NCBI GenBank assembly: GCA_000436795.1
Contig: HF993254.1
Location: 15,687 to 79,686, forward strand
From: Bacteroides sp. CAG:1076
Lineage (GTDB): Bacteria; Bacteroidota; Bacteroidia; Bacteroidales; Bacteroidaceae
Direction: 5' to 3'
DNA: 64,000 nucleotides
Positions 36,642-47,013 of this stretch are shown piece by piece. Every line of letters starts with the position of its first letter. Position 1 is the first letter of the stretch. The translations under genes and the position numbers were made by a program. Under the pieces are notes generated by a model, which made no database searches, was not told the origin of the DNA, and was given only the letters and a program-made list of their open reading frames with translations.

Positions 36642-37844
36642 TTAGTCTTCAAACAATTTGCTTCTTGATAATAGACAAGAACCGATTACGCATGCCTGAT
36701 CCTTCAGCTTCGAAAGTACGATTTCAGAATCGCGGCTCATCAGACTAAGAGTGTATTTTCTTACAGCGGAAATCACAGGTTGAAGAAGAAAGTCGCCGGC
36801 GCGCGACATTTGTCCGCCAATGATTACCATATCAGGGTTAAATATATTAATCAGACTTCCAATGTGAAATCCCAGTTGCTGCCCGATTTGTTCAACAAGT
36901 TCAATGGCAAGTAAGTCCTCACGGCTGATAGCATTGAACACATCGTCAAGCGTAATATCTTCTATTTTCTTTTCGGCCAGTATAATAGACGTTTCCCCAG
37001 CCTGCAGGTGTTCTATAAATTTTCTATATAAAGCCGAGCAGGAAACTTCAGTTTCTACGCATCCTTTCTTTCCGCAGTGGCAGATTATCTGGTTGTCGTA
37101 ACCATATGTATGGCCTACTTCGCCAGAGAACCCCGATTTCCCTTTGTAAAGTTTTCCATCTATCATGATTCCCATGCCCAAGCCCCAGCCGATATTCATG
37201 AAAAGCACATTTTTAGCTCCTCTTACTACTCCTTTGATGCACTCTCCATAGAGCATGGCCCGGCTGTCATTGTCAATAGAAGTGTCTATTTTCAGACGTT
37301 CGGTCAGTATTTCTGCCAGCGGGCGTTCGCCAAAGTTGAAGAAACTGTGGCAGTAACCTAATTCCGGATTTACCCGTCCGCACAGAGTAACATTAATATG
37401 AAGTATCTTTTCTTGGTTCAGCGGAAGGCTGTTTATAAAATTCTGGATATGGCGGCACAGTTCATCGATACATTCAAGTGTATCTTTTCTCTCGAAGGGG
37501 ATTCCCATTTGTAACTTCAGAATATCACCTTTAAAGTTAATGATTCCGATATTGACACAGTTCCATGTAACATCTACTCCTACGAAATAAGCCGAATCTG
37601 TATTTAGTCCGTATAAAATAGGGTGGCGTCCACCGCTGGTTTCCAGTTTCCCATATTCATCTATATAGCCTTGTTCGTACATTTCGTCGACTACTTTTGT
37701 GACAGTGGGTATACTTAAGTCCATATCTTTTGCAAGATCGGTAATAGTAGAGTTCTCATTATAGATAAGGTAGGTAATAATATGTTTCTTCATTACCGCT
37801 CCTTTTGAACCCTTTTGCAATTCCTCTAATAATCGTTCTTTCAT
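36642..37844 (-). CDS. ROK-family transcriptional regulator (NagC-like)
   Basis: The 400-residue protein has an N-terminal winged helix (~15-75, STITDLAKDMDLSIPTVTKVVDEM) and a C-terminal ROK sugar-kinase-like domain with GVDVTWNCVNIGII, IDNDSRAMLYGE, GWGLGMGIMIDG, and the zinc site GHTYGYDNQIICHCGKKGCVE. ROK repressors of this type respond to amino-sugar phosphates or sugars. Divergent placement from nagB, 168 bp away, suggests it controls nagB and the fusion gene. It is the only regulator nearby. Confidence 0.9.
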   Translation of the reverse strand: MKERLLEELQKGSKGAVMKKHIITYLIYNENSTITDLAKDMDLSIPTVTKVVDEMYEQGYIDEYGKLETSGGRHPILYGLNTDSAYFVGVDVTWNCVNIGIINFKGDILKLQMGIPFERKDTLECIDELCRHIQNFINSLPLNQEKILHINVTLCGRVNPELGYCHSFFNFGERPLAEILTERLKIDTSIDNDSRAMLYGECIKGVVRGAKNVLFMNIGWGLGMGIMIDGKLYKGKSGFSGEVGHTYGYDNQIICHCGKKGCVETEVSCSALYRKFIEHLQAGETSIILAEKKIEDITLDDVFNAISREDLLAIELVEQIGQQLGFHIGSLINIFNPDMVIIGGQMSRAGDFLLQPVISAVRKYTLSLMSRDSEIVLSKLKDQACVIGSCLLSRSKLFED

Positions 37845-37918
37845 ATGGATTTGGTTTAAAAATATACTATTAGTTAATTAAACTTTTTAAAAATCGGATG
37901 TAATTACTTATTATTATA

Positions 37919-37950
37919 GTTGTTTTTATCTATAATTACAAATATCTTTG
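37919..37950 (+). promoter_or_regulatory. nagB promoter with nearby palindromic candidate operator
   Basis: GTTG (37919-37922, one mismatch from -33 TTTG) and TATCTTTG (37943-37950) have a 20-bp spacer. Upstream in the same divergent region, TAGTTAATTAAACT (~37871-37884) is a near-palindrome that could bind the ROK regulator; this operator is inference. Confidence 0.5.
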
Positions 37951-38012
37951 TAGCGGAAACAATGAGAATATAAATTCTTGTTACAAATATATTAATTAAA
38001 TCTGGAAAAACT

Positions 38013-38804
38013 ATGAGAGTAATTATTGAATCTGACTACCAAGCTCTTTCTCAATGGGCTGCAAACTATGTAGCAAAGAGAATTAACGAAGCAAATCCTA
38101 CTGCTGAAAAACCGTTTGTTTTGGGCTTGCCTACTGGTTCTTCTCCTCTGGGTATGTATAAAGCTCTGATTGAACTAAATAAAAAAGGTGTAGTATCATT
38201 TGAGCATGTTGTAACATTTAATATGGATGAATACGTTGGACTGCCGGAATCACATCCTGAAAGTTATCATTCATTCATGTATAATAATTTCTTTAATCAT
38301 ATTGATATCCGTAAAGAAAATATCCATATTCTGAACGGAAATGCAAAAGATTTGGAAGCCGAATGTGCTAATTATGAAAAGCAGATTGAGTCGTTTGGTG
38401 GAATCGACCTCTTCTTGGGAGGTATCGGTCCTGACGGACATATTGCTTTCAACGAACCGGGTTCGTCACTGGCTTCACGTACTCGTGTAAAGACATTGAC
38501 AACTGATACGATTATTGCCAATTCTCGTTTCTTCGAGAACGATGTGAACAAAGTACCTAAGACAGCTTTGACTGTAGGAGTTGGTACTGTTATGGATGCC
38601 AAGGAAGTTCTTATTCTGTGCAACGGTCATAATAAAGCTCGTGCATTGCAGCATGCTGTAGAAGGAGGTATTACACAAATGTGGACTATCAGTGCTTTGC
38701 AGTTGCATCGTCATGGTATCATTGTTTGCGATGAAGCTGCTACCGATGAATTGAAAGTAGGTACTTACAAATACTTCAAGGATATCGAGCGCAATAATCT
38801 ATAA
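38013..38804 (+). CDS. nagB: Glucosamine-6-phosphate deaminase
   Basis: The 263-residue protein aligns without gaps to the E. coli enzyme in its active-site blocks. It has [17 protein letters not shown] (Asp72), [21 protein letters not shown] (Asp141, His143, Glu148) and the C-terminal [20 protein letters not shown]. It converts glucosamine 6-phosphate to fructose 6-phosphate and ammonia in the cytosol. It heads a probable two-gene operon with the NagB-like/PIG-L fusion 28 bp downstream and is divergent from the ROK regulator. Confidence 0.97.
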   Translation: MRVIIESDYQALSQWAANYVAKRINEANPTAEKPFVLGLPTGSSPLGMYKALIELNKKGVVSFEHVVTFNMDEYVGLPESHPESYHSFMYNNFFNHIDIRKENIHILNGNAKDLEAECANYEKQIESFGGIDLFLGGIGPDGHIAFNEPGSSLASRTRVKTLTTDTIIANSRFFENDVNKVPKTALTVGVGTVMDAKEVLILCNGHNKARALQHAVEGGITQMWTISALQLHRHGIIVCDEAATDELKVGTYKYFKDIERNNL

Positions 38805-38832
38805 GCAAAAATATAATAAAGGAGAATTTTTT

Positions 38833-40818
38833 ATGAGAACTAATCTTAGTTCGCAGATATCTCTGAACAGAGTATCTACCAAATATTATAAACCCGAGAA
38901 TACGATAGAGCGTTCCGTGCTGACTCGTTTCGAAAAGATTCCTACCAATATCTATGAAACGGTAGAAGAAGGTGTTGCTTGCATTGCTGATGAAATTATC
39001 CGTAAAGTGCAAGAACGTCAGCGTGACGGTAAGTTCTGTACGATTGCTGCCGGTACAGGTGCCTCACTTCGTCCATTGTTTGCTGAGTTGGTTCGCAGAC
39101 ATAAGGAAGATGGTATCAGTTTCCGCAATGTCGTGGTATTCAACTTGTATGAATATTATCCGCTGACGGAACCGAACCACAGCAGTTTTAACCAGTTGAA
39201 CGAACTGTTCTTGAAACAAGTGGATATAGACTCGCAGAATGTATTTACATTAAACGGAACTATTCCGCAAGACGGAGTGATAGAACATTGTCACTTGTAC
39301 GAGCAGCGTATCAAGACATACGGCGGCATCGATATTGCCATTATGGGTATTGGCCGTGAAGGTAACATTGGAATGAATGAACCGGGCTCTACTGCTACTT
39401 CTCAGACAAGATTGATTTTAATTGATGCAACCTCACGTTCTGAGGCTGCTCATAACTTGGGTATAGATAATTTGCCTCCATGTTCTATTACAATGGGCGT
39501 GGGTTCAATCATGGAAGCACGTAAGGTATTCCTGCTGGCATGGGGTGAAGAAAAGGCAGACATCATCAAGAAGGCTGTAGAGGACAAGATTTCCGATACG
39601 CTGCCTGCTTCTTATTTGCAGATACATCAGAACGCAACGGTATGCATCGATTTGCCTACTGCTGCCCATCTTACTCGTATTCAGCGTCCGTGGCTGGTAA
39701 CAAGCTGCGAATGGAACGACAAACTGATTCGTAGTGCTATTGTCTGGTTGTGCCTGCTTACCAAGAAACCTATCTTGAAGCTGACCAACAAGGATTACAA
39801 TGAAAACGGTTTGAGCGAACTGCTGGCTTTGTATGGTTCTGCATACAATGTGAACATTAAAATATTCAATGACCTGCAACACACTATTACCGGTTGGCCA
39901 GGTGGTAAACCGAATGCCGACGATACTTATCGTCCGGAGCGTGCGAAACCGTTCCCGAAGCGTGTCGTTGTCTTCTCTCCGCATCCGGATGATGATGTGA
40001 TCTCTATGGGAGGAACCATCCGTCGTCTGGTTCAGCAGGGACACGAAGTTCACGTAGCTTACGAAACTTCAGGAAATATTGCCGTAGGCGATGAAGAAGT
40101 TGTACGTTTCATGCACTTCATCAACGGTTTCAACCAGTTGTTCGATGACAACAAGAACGAAACAATCAAGGGAATGTATGCCGAAATCAAAAAGTTCTTG
40201 ATGAATAAGAAAGAGGGCGATATGGATACCCGCGATATTCTTACCATCAAGGGATTGATTCGTCGTGGTGAGGCTCGTACAGCTTGTACATACAACCAGA
40301 TTCCGCTGGAGCGCGTTCACTTCCTCGACCTTCCGTTCTATGAAACCGGACGTATCGAAAAAAATCCTATCAGCGAAGCTGATATAAATATTGTGTTGGA
40401 TTTGCTGCGTGAGGTGAAACCTCACCAGATTTATGTAGCCGGCGATTTGGCAGACCCACACGGAACCCACCGTGTTTGTACTGATGCCGTACTGGCTGCT
40501 ATCGATGAAGAAAAGAACGCTGGTGCTGAATGGCTGAAAGATTGTCGTATCTGGATGTATCGTGGTGCATGGGCTGAATGGGAAATCGAGAATATTGAGA
40601 TGGCTGTGCCGTTGAGTCCGGAAGAATTGCGTGCTAAACGTAACTCTATCTTGAAGCATCAGTCACAGATGGAAAGTGCACCTTTCTTAGGCAATGACGA
40701 ACGTTTGTTCTGGCAGCGTAGTGAAGACCGTAACCGTGGTACAGCATCGTTGTACGACAGTCTGGGTCTGGCATGCTACGAAGCAATGGAAGCGTTTGTA
40801 GAATATAAGCCTCTGTAA
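38833..40818 (+). CDS. NagB-like domain fused to a PIG-L/LmbE deacetylase
   Basis: The 661-residue cytosolic protein has a NagB-fold domain (~25-300) and a PIG-L deacetylase domain (~375-650; zinc motif SPHPDDDVISMGG at 382-394 and DPHGTHRVC ~540). The deaminase block FNMDEY is FNLYEYY here (Asp72 position is Tyr106), and [11 protein letters not shown] is GREGNIGMNEP (Asp141 is Glu176, His143 is Asn178; Glu183 is kept). The first domain may thus have a different reaction or be regulatory, while the PIG-L part could deacetylate a GlcNAc derivative. It follows nagB closely, so both act in amino-sugar use. Confidence 0.85.
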   Translation: MRTNLSSQISLNRVSTKYYKPENTIERSVLTRFEKIPTNIYETVEEGVACIADEIIRKVQERQRDGKFCTIAAGTGASLRPLFAELVRRHKEDGISFRNVVVFNLYEYYPLTEPNHSSFNQLNELFLKQVDIDSQNVFTLNGTIPQDGVIEHCHLYEQRIKTYGGIDIAIMGIGREGNIGMNEPGSTATSQTRLILIDATSRSEAAHNLGIDNLPPCSITMGVGSIMEARKVFLLAWGEEKADIIKKAVEDKISDTLPASYLQIHQNATVCIDLPTAAHLTRIQRPWLVTSCEWNDKLIRSAIVWLCLLTKKPILKLTNKDYNENGLSELLALYGSAYNVNIKIFNDLQHTITGWPGGKPNADDTYRPERAKPFPKRVVVFSPHPDDDVISMGGTIRRLVQQGHEVHVAYETSGNIAVGDEEVVRFMHFINGFNQLFDDNKNETIKGMYAEIKKFLMNKKEGDMDTRDILTIKGLIRRGEARTACTYNQIPLERVHFLDLPFYETGRIEKNPISEADINIVLDLLREVKPHQIYVAGDLADPHGTHRVCTDAVLAAIDEEKNAGAEWLKDCRIWMYRGAWAEWEIENIEMAVPLSPEELRAKRNSILKHQSQMESAPFLGNDERLFWQRSEDRNRGTASLYDSLGLACYEAMEAFVEYKPL

Positions 40819-40899
40819 AAGTTTATTCCGGGGCAGATGTCCGACGGAATGGAGATAGTATGATAGGGATATTCTCAATAAATATCCTTTAAAATAAGG

Positions 40900-40950
40900 A
40901 TGGCGTATGAAGATGACAAGCTATAATCATCTCATATGCCATTTTTTTTA
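40900..40950 (+). terminator. Terminator of the nagB operon
   Basis: ATGGCGTATGAAGATG and CATCTCATATGCCAT pair with few mismatches, followed by TTTTTTTTA. The stretch from here to 41128 otherwise holds only the opposite-strand terminator and no gene that I can see. Confidence 0.75.
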
Positions 40951-41017
40951 TTATAAATATTTTGTGCCTTAGCCATATCTTGGCTGAAAGTCTCTTTCCT
41001 TTCAGATGTTTAATAGA

Positions 41018-41064
41018 TAAAAAGCCAACTAATTCATGATGCTTTGTATATGAATTAGTTGGCT
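41018..41064 (-). terminator. Terminator of the second SusD operon
   Basis: A perfect 15-bp stem, AGCCAACTAATTCAT (41023-41037) and ATGAATTAGTTGGCT (41050-41064), is followed on the minus strand by TTTTATC. It lies 65 bp after the susD stop. Confidence 0.8.
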
Positions 41065-41128
41065 AATTTGAACAATATTTTTTAGTCTATAGATATTGTT
41101 ATAGATAAAGCTTTGTCACGAACAAACG

Positions 41129-42610
41129 TTATTGGGGCAAGTATTGATTCCAGTCCGGTGTCTGTGTGATACCAAATCCGGCATTGATTTCAGCATTTGG
41201 TACAGGATAGCAGAACTGTGCAATATCGAAGTTGGTATACTTGTACGAAACCTGATCTTCGACGTTTGCATATACATCAGCCTTTTCACCCCAGCGGCGT
41301 AAGTCGTAGAAGCGGAAACCTTCCTGGAACAATTCGCGGGCACGTTCGTCTTTCAGGAATGCAAATACTTCGTCTTTTGTATTGCCCAAATCATCGGTAC
41401 TGGTAATCTGTGAGTTTCTCTTGGCAACAGTCAGCAGTGCTTCCTTGGCACCGTTCAGGTCGGGCTGTGCGGCACGCAGTTTCGATTCGGCGATAATCAG
41501 TTCCATTTCGGGTGCATTGACGATATAGTTGGTAGCATATGCCGTGTTTCCTCCTCCGTACCAGAATTTACCACCGTATTGTAGCTGGGTATACGAGCCT
41601 TTCTTGATGGTAGGAAGATAAAGTGAACCTCTACAGTCAGTGTCTGCTATCAGGTTACGCATGCGCTGGCTTGGCAGACCTCCGTAGGTAGTCCATACGT
41701 TTCCACAAGAGTTGGCAGACCAACTGTTGTTTACATCGATAGCCAGACGGAAGATACATTCCGAATTGCTGTCGCCACCGGCATACAGCTCTTTGTAGTC
41801 ATCTACAGTATAGGCTTCTACCTTTTTACCTGAATGCAGGAGTGCATTCGATGCATATTTTTCGGCATTGCTGAAGTCTTCCATATATAAATAGGTACGT
41901 GCCAGCAGGCCTTCGATGGCTGCTACAGACAGATACTGGTTGGTACCTCTTCCTTCTGTTTTACTTTCTGTGTAACAAGTCAGGGCATTGTTAAAGTCGT
42001 CCAGTATAGCCTGGTAGCATTGTCCTACGGTAGAACGGCTGACCTGTTCGAAAGCTTTTACCGGTTCGTCGACAATCACCACACCGATGGCCTCACTATT
42101 GTCTGTTGTTCCGTTTACCTTTATTTGCTTGCCGAAGACATTGGTCATAGACAGCATGGCATATCCTCTCAGTCCGTAGGCTTCCGCCATATATTGTTTC
42201 AATGCGGCTTTATCGGCATCGGCAACGGTTGCTTCCAGTTCTTTCCCCGCTTTAATGATACGTGAAGCATTGTCTACCACCTTATAACCATATTCCCATA
42301 TACCACTCAGATAAGAGTCGTCGGGAGTTATACTATAGTGGTTAATGGTAGTCCAATGATTAGCAGAGCCGTTCAGGTAAGCCATGTCACCGGCCATATC
42401 GCCGATGGTAAGCGAATAGTTTCCGGCAAAATAGAACGCGAACAATTGATAATAAGTTCCGTTCAATGCATATTTCAGGTTGTCCACACTTGTCAGTCCG
42501 TTGTCGACATCTATTCCTTCGTTGTACTCTGTATCGAAGAAATTGTTGCAGGAAGCAAAGCTCCCGGCCAGGGCTGAACAGATAAGCAGGCGAGTGATAA
42601 ACTTCTTCAT
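41129..42610 (-). CDS. susD: SusD/RagB-family surface glycan-binding lipoprotein
   Basis: The 493-residue lipoprotein starts MKKFITRLLICSALAGSFASCNNF (lipobox SFASC, Cys ~21). SusD features are FDTEYNEGIDVDNGLTSVDNLKYALNGTYY, the helical AEAYGLRGYAMLSMTNVFGKQI and the C-terminal ERARELFQEGFRFYDLRRWGEKAD. It lies 35 bp downstream of the broken susC. No carbohydrate-active enzyme flanks this pair in the window, so the glycan target is unknown. The nearby amino-sugar genes suggest, weakly, host glycans or peptidoglycan-derived sugars. Confidence 0.93.
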   Translation of the reverse strand: MKKFITRLLICSALAGSFASCNNFFDTEYNEGIDVDNGLTSVDNLKYALNGTYYQLFAFYFAGNYSLTIGDMAGDMAYLNGSANHWTTINHYSITPDDSYLSGIWEYGYKVVDNASRIIKAGKELEATVADADKAALKQYMAEAYGLRGYAMLSMTNVFGKQIKVNGTTDNSEAIGVVIVDEPVKAFEQVSRSTVGQCYQAILDDFNNALTCYTESKTEGRGTNQYLSVAAIEGLLARTYLYMEDFSNAEKYASNALLHSGKKVEAYTVDDYKELYAGGDSNSECIFRLAIDVNNSWSANSCGNVWTTYGGLPSQRMRNLIADTDCRGSLYLPTIKKGSYTQLQYGGKFWYGGGNTAYATNYIVNAPEMELIIAESKLRAAQPDLNGAKEALLTVAKRNSQITSTDDLGNTKDEVFAFLKDERARELFQEGFRFYDLRRWGEKADVYANVEDQVSYKYTNFDIAQFCYPVPNAEINAGFGITQTPDWNQYLPQ

Positions 42611-43618
42611 ATTTCGTTTTTGTTTGATTCGTTAAACATATTTATTTAAAATCCGAGAGTAATTCCGGCAAGGAATGTTCTTGTAGATGGATACTGGAAT
42701 GAAATCAATCCGCTTGTATATGTTTCAGGATCGTAACCTACGAAATCCTTTGCCTTGAATGTATAGATGTTGTCAACAGATACATAGATACGCATGTTGT
42801 CTATCAGCGCTTTTTTCAAAAGTCCTTTAGGCAGTGTATATCCCAGTTGCAGATTCTTTACGCGCAAGAAGTTTCCGCTATACAAGAACCGTGAAGAATG
42901 ATTATTTTCTCCTGTGGTATTTCCGTATACATACTTGGGAACATCGGTGTAACGGTTGTTTTCGGTCCATGCATTCTCATACAGATAAGTTGTAGGAGTG
43001 ACATTCCCCTGACTTCCTGCGGCGTTGAAGAAGCGGTTCGAAACAGCATAAACTTTACCTCCCAGTCGGTAATTGAAGTCGGCCGAGAAGTCGAAGTTCT
43101 TCCATTGTACGCGTGTGCCGAAACCTCCATAGGCTTTAGGGTCGGCCGAACCGAGGTATCTTTTCTCACATTCGTTCCAGTTGGTTGTGGTTTCGTCGCC
43201 TGAAGCATTTTTATACCATAACGGATTTCCCGTATTCGGGTCTACACCTGCATATTCTACCATATAGAATTGTCTTAAAGGATAGCCTTCCTGTTGGATT
43301 GTATAGGTACCTTCAATCGGTTTTCCTCCAGAAAGTTTCGTAACACGGTTTTGGTTGAGTGTAACATTGGCGTATGCTGTCCATGTCCATCCCTTGGTTT
43401 GCAGGATGGTACCGTTCAGACCTATTTCCACACCTCGGTTTCTCATCGATCCGATGTTCTGATATACTTTGCTCAAGCCGGTAACTTGAGAGATAGGCAG
43501 CTCAAACAGCATGTTGGAAGTAGCCTCGTTGTAGAAATCTACAGTCAGGTTCCATTTTCTGACAAGTGTAATATCCAGTCCGATATTCAGCTTCTTGCTG
43601 GTTTCCCATCCCAGGTCA

Positions 43619-43874
43619 GGAAGATTCAGTGATTCAGGAACGATACCCGGCGTGCTGTCATAGTTGTATCCGGCGCTATAGAAACCACGCGCTGCATACC
43701 AGTCAATATCCTGATTACCTACCGTTCCGTAGCTTGCACGCAGTGGGGAAGATTCAACGATACGGGAACGATACCCGGCGTGCTGTCATAGTTGTATCCG
43801 GCGCTGTAGAAACCACGGGCCGCATACCAGTCAATATCCTGATTACCTACCGTTCCGTAGCTTGCACGCAGTGC
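43619..43874 (-). repeat. 128-bp imperfect tandem duplication inside susC
   Basis: Units 43619-43746 and 43747-43874 align at an offset of 128 bp. They differ at several bases (for example CTATAGAAACCACGCGCTGC against CTGTAGAAACCACGGGCCGC). The offset is not a multiple of three, so it shifts the susC frame. Confidence 0.85.
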
Positions 43875-44026
43875 CAGGTTGGTCAAGAGGTCATTGTCTT
43901 TCAGGAATTCTTCTTCAGAGATACGCCATTTGCCGCCTACCGACCAGAAGTTACCCCAGCGGTTATTACTGCCGAATACCGACGAACCGTCACGACGGAA
44001 GCTTACCTGTCCGTAATATTTGCCCT

Positions 44027-46233
44027 GATAGTCGTAGCTTGCATTCAGAAAGAAAGAAGCCAGACGTGCCTGTCGGGTAACATACGACGGATTGCCGTAA
44101 GAAGAACCGGCCATATTCAGTTCCCGATACCCTCTCAGCGGGAAATTAATTCCAGCATATTTTTCATTCCAGTAATTCTTCCACTGTGCTTCCTGTCCGA
44201 GCATAATGTTCAAATTATGTTTTTCATTGAAAGTATGCATCCAGTTCAATGTATTGGTCCATGTGATGGTGGTGGTATTCGAATTATACTGTGTACCACG
44301 TCCGTTGTCGCTGGCCCCCTGATTATTGTACCAGCTCCAGAAATCGTACTGGCGTGTGCCGTACGAGTTGAGGCCTAATGAAGTCTTCAGCACAATACCT
44401 TTTCCAAAGTTAATGGCAAAGTACGGGTTCAAGTTGATGGTGGTTGTTTTGGTATTATAGATATCTCCTTCATCCTCGTCGTATACGGCAAGCGGGTTGT
44501 ACATGATGCCGGTATTATAAGTGCCGTCTTCGTTGTAGAACGGATCAAGAGGAGTGGCTTTCAATGTACCACCAACAAACGGGTTCGAGTAAGAACCTCC
44601 GGTTGACTGCGAGAAGGCATCCATGTCGGCCAGCGCGAACGAGGTGTTGAATCCGAAGTTGAACCATTTGTATGATGTTTCCAGATTGAGGCGGGCAGAG
44701 TATCGTTTCATACCACTGTTGATGGCTACGCCTTCCTGATTCAGGTAACCTACGCTGGCGTAGTAGCGTGTCTTGCCGTTTCCACCGTTGAAACTGAGGT
44801 TGTAGTCCTGATAATATCCGGTACGTGTGATGGCATCAATCCAGTTGTAGTTCTGGATGCCGTCCCAGTTGTAATCCGATTTGATTTTTGCCATTGCCGA
44901 TTCGTAAGTGTATTTCTCCGGGTTGCTGTTTACCAGTCCTTGAGCGAACAAATCAGCGGTCTGCTGTGCATTGCAGAAAGAGAAGTTGTTTGGAGCAATG
45001 GTTGTGAATCCCTGCTTGATATCCAGGTCGATGTGCATGGCACCTTCCTGTCCCTTTTTGGTCGTGATGACGATAACGCCGTTGGCTGCACGCGAACCGT
45101 AGATGGCCGTAGCGTTGGCATCTTTCAATAAGATAATCGTAGCTGGCATTCAGAAAGAAAGAAGCCAGACGTGCCTGACGGGTAACATACGACGGATTGC
45201 CGTAAGAAGAACCGGCCATATTCAGTTCCCGATATCCTCTCAGCGGAAAGTTGATGCCTGCATACGATTCATTCCAGTAATTCTTCCACTGTGCTTCTTG
45301 TCCGAGCATAATGTTCAGATTATGCTTTTCATTGAAAGTATGCATCCAGTTCAATGTATTGGTCCATGTGATGGTGGTAGTATTCGAATTATATTGCATG
45401 CCACGTCCGTTGTCGTTTGCTCCCTGATTATTGTACCAGCTCCAGAAATCGTACTGACGTGTGCCATATGAGTTGATACCTAATGATGTTTTCAGAATGA
45501 ATCCCTTTCCAAAATCGATGGCGAAATAAGGATTCAGATTGATCGTTGTAGTTTTTGTATTATAGATATCTCCTTCATCCTTGTCGTATACGGCAAGCGG
45601 GTTATACGAGATACTGGTGTTATAACTACCGTCTTCGTTGTAGAACGGATCGAGAGGTGTCGCCTTCATGGTCGCACTAACAAACGGATTCGAGAAGGAA
45701 CCTCCGGTTGACTGTGAGAAGGCATCCATGTCGGCCAGCGCGAATGAGGTATTGAATCCGAAGTTGAACCATTTGTATGACGTTTCCAGATTGAGGCGGG
45801 CAGAGTATCGTTTCATACCGCTGTTGATGGCTACGCCTTCCTGATTCAGGTAACCTACACTGGCGTAGTAGCGTGTCTTGCCGTTTCCGCCGCTGAAACT
45901 GAGGTTGTAGTCCTGATAATATCCGGTACGTGTGATGGCATCGATCCAGTCGTAACTCTGAATCCCGTCCCAGTTGTAGTCTGATTTGATCTTGGCCATA
46001 GCCGATTCGTAGGTATATTTCTCCGGGTTGCTGTTTACCAGTCCTTGAGCGAATAAATCAGCGGTCTGCTGTGCGTTGCAGAAAGAGAAGTTGTTTGGAG
46101 CAATGGTTGTGAATCCCTGTTTGATATCCAGGTCAATATGCATGGCACCTTCCTGTCCCTTTTTGGTCGTGATGACGATGACTCCGTTGGCTGCACGCGA
46201 ACCGTAGATGGCCGTAGCGTTGGCATCTTTCAA
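44027..46233 (-). repeat. 1.1-kb imperfect duplication inside susC
   Basis: Copies 44027-45128 and 45132-46233 align at an offset of 1105 bp, separated by only 3 bp. The encoded ~365 residues differ at about 18 positions (QSYDW against QNYNW, SNPFVSATM against SNPFVGGTL), so they derive from two paralogues, not from a fresh copy. The 1105-bp offset shifts the frame. Confidence 0.88.
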
Positions 46234-46923
46234 GACTGTAATTGTTTCTATATCGGCTGTATTGATATTAGCCAGCGGGTTGAATGCACGGTTGTTGCTA
46301 ACCGATGCGGCATCCGTATCCGAATTCATCGGCATTCCGTCGATGATATAAAGAGGTTGCGTGCCCGAGTTCACGGAACTTTCACCTCGGATGTAGACAT
46401 TAGCCTGAGCACCTGGCATGCTTGTTGAGTTGTTCATCTGTACACCCGGCATACTTCCTTCCAGCGCTTTCATGAAGTTGGCGTCCGTATGCGATTCGAG
46501 GGTAGTAGGACTTGCCACGTTGGCGGCTCCTGTGAATGTGCTTTTCTTGGTCACTCCGTAACCTGTCACCACAACTTCATCCAGCACCTTGGTATCCGGT
46601 TGAAGCGTAACGTTTAGTTCTGGCTTGATGTCAAGTTCGCGGCTTTGCATACCGATAAATGATATAATTACCTTCTTGGCATTTTCCGGAATGTTGCTAA
46701 GCGTAAATTTACCATCGATGTCGGTAACTGTTCCTGTGTTGGTTCCTTTGATAAGAACGGAAGCTCCCACGATAGGGAGATTGTCTTCTTCAGAGATGAC
46801 CACTCCTGTCATCTTTGATACTTGTGCCATCGCTATGCTGATGCAGGCAAAGAAACAAGTGCAGATTAAAAGCAATTTTTTTTTCATAAGATCTCTCGTT
46901 TTAGGTTAAGTCTAAAAACTAAG

Positions 46924-46958
46924 AACAGCAAACAGGTAAGAATTGTTTGCTGTTTTTA
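46924..46958. terminator. Hairpin between uvrA and the second susC
   Basis: AACAGCAAACA (46924-46934) and TGTTTGCTGTT (46944-46954) form a perfect 11-bp stem. On the plus strand it is followed by TTT and on the minus strand by CTTAGTTTTTAG. It may terminate uvrA, act as a leader hairpin of susC (37 bp before its ATG), or end an antisense RNA. Confidence 0.6.
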
Positions 46959-47013
46959 TGAAAAAATATAAAAAAAGTTCTTTATATGCTTCCTTTTGTC
47001 TGCAATGAGGCTT

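Larger units (their letters stand above)
42646..46887 (-). pseudogene. susC: SusC-family transporter broken by two internal duplications (mosaic)
   Basis: The first 585 codons (46887 to 45133) read as normal SusC: signal peptide, carboxypeptidase-regulatory-like domain, TonB box LDEVVVTGYGVTKKS, plug with YIIDGMP. The sequence then jumps back to codon ~219 (LLKDANATAIYG) in another frame, runs through the repeated part and on to LRASYGTVGNQDIDWY, and jumps back 128 bp. It then continues in frame to the C-terminus ending LAGITLGF at 42646. One complete ~1000-residue SusC can be assembled from the pieces, so the extra DNA is duplicated. The locus either encodes no functional transporter as written or is a mis-assembly of near-identical tandem susC genes. 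Confidence 0.85.

Noticed and set aside
43629-44378. A 249-codon plus-strand frame in the second susC
   Set aside because: It is the complement of susC coding sequence and owes its length to the duplication.
41129-46887. An invertible SusC/SusD shufflon
   Set aside because: The repeats in susC are in direct, not inverted, orientation, and no recombinase gene is nearby, so inversion cannot be supported.
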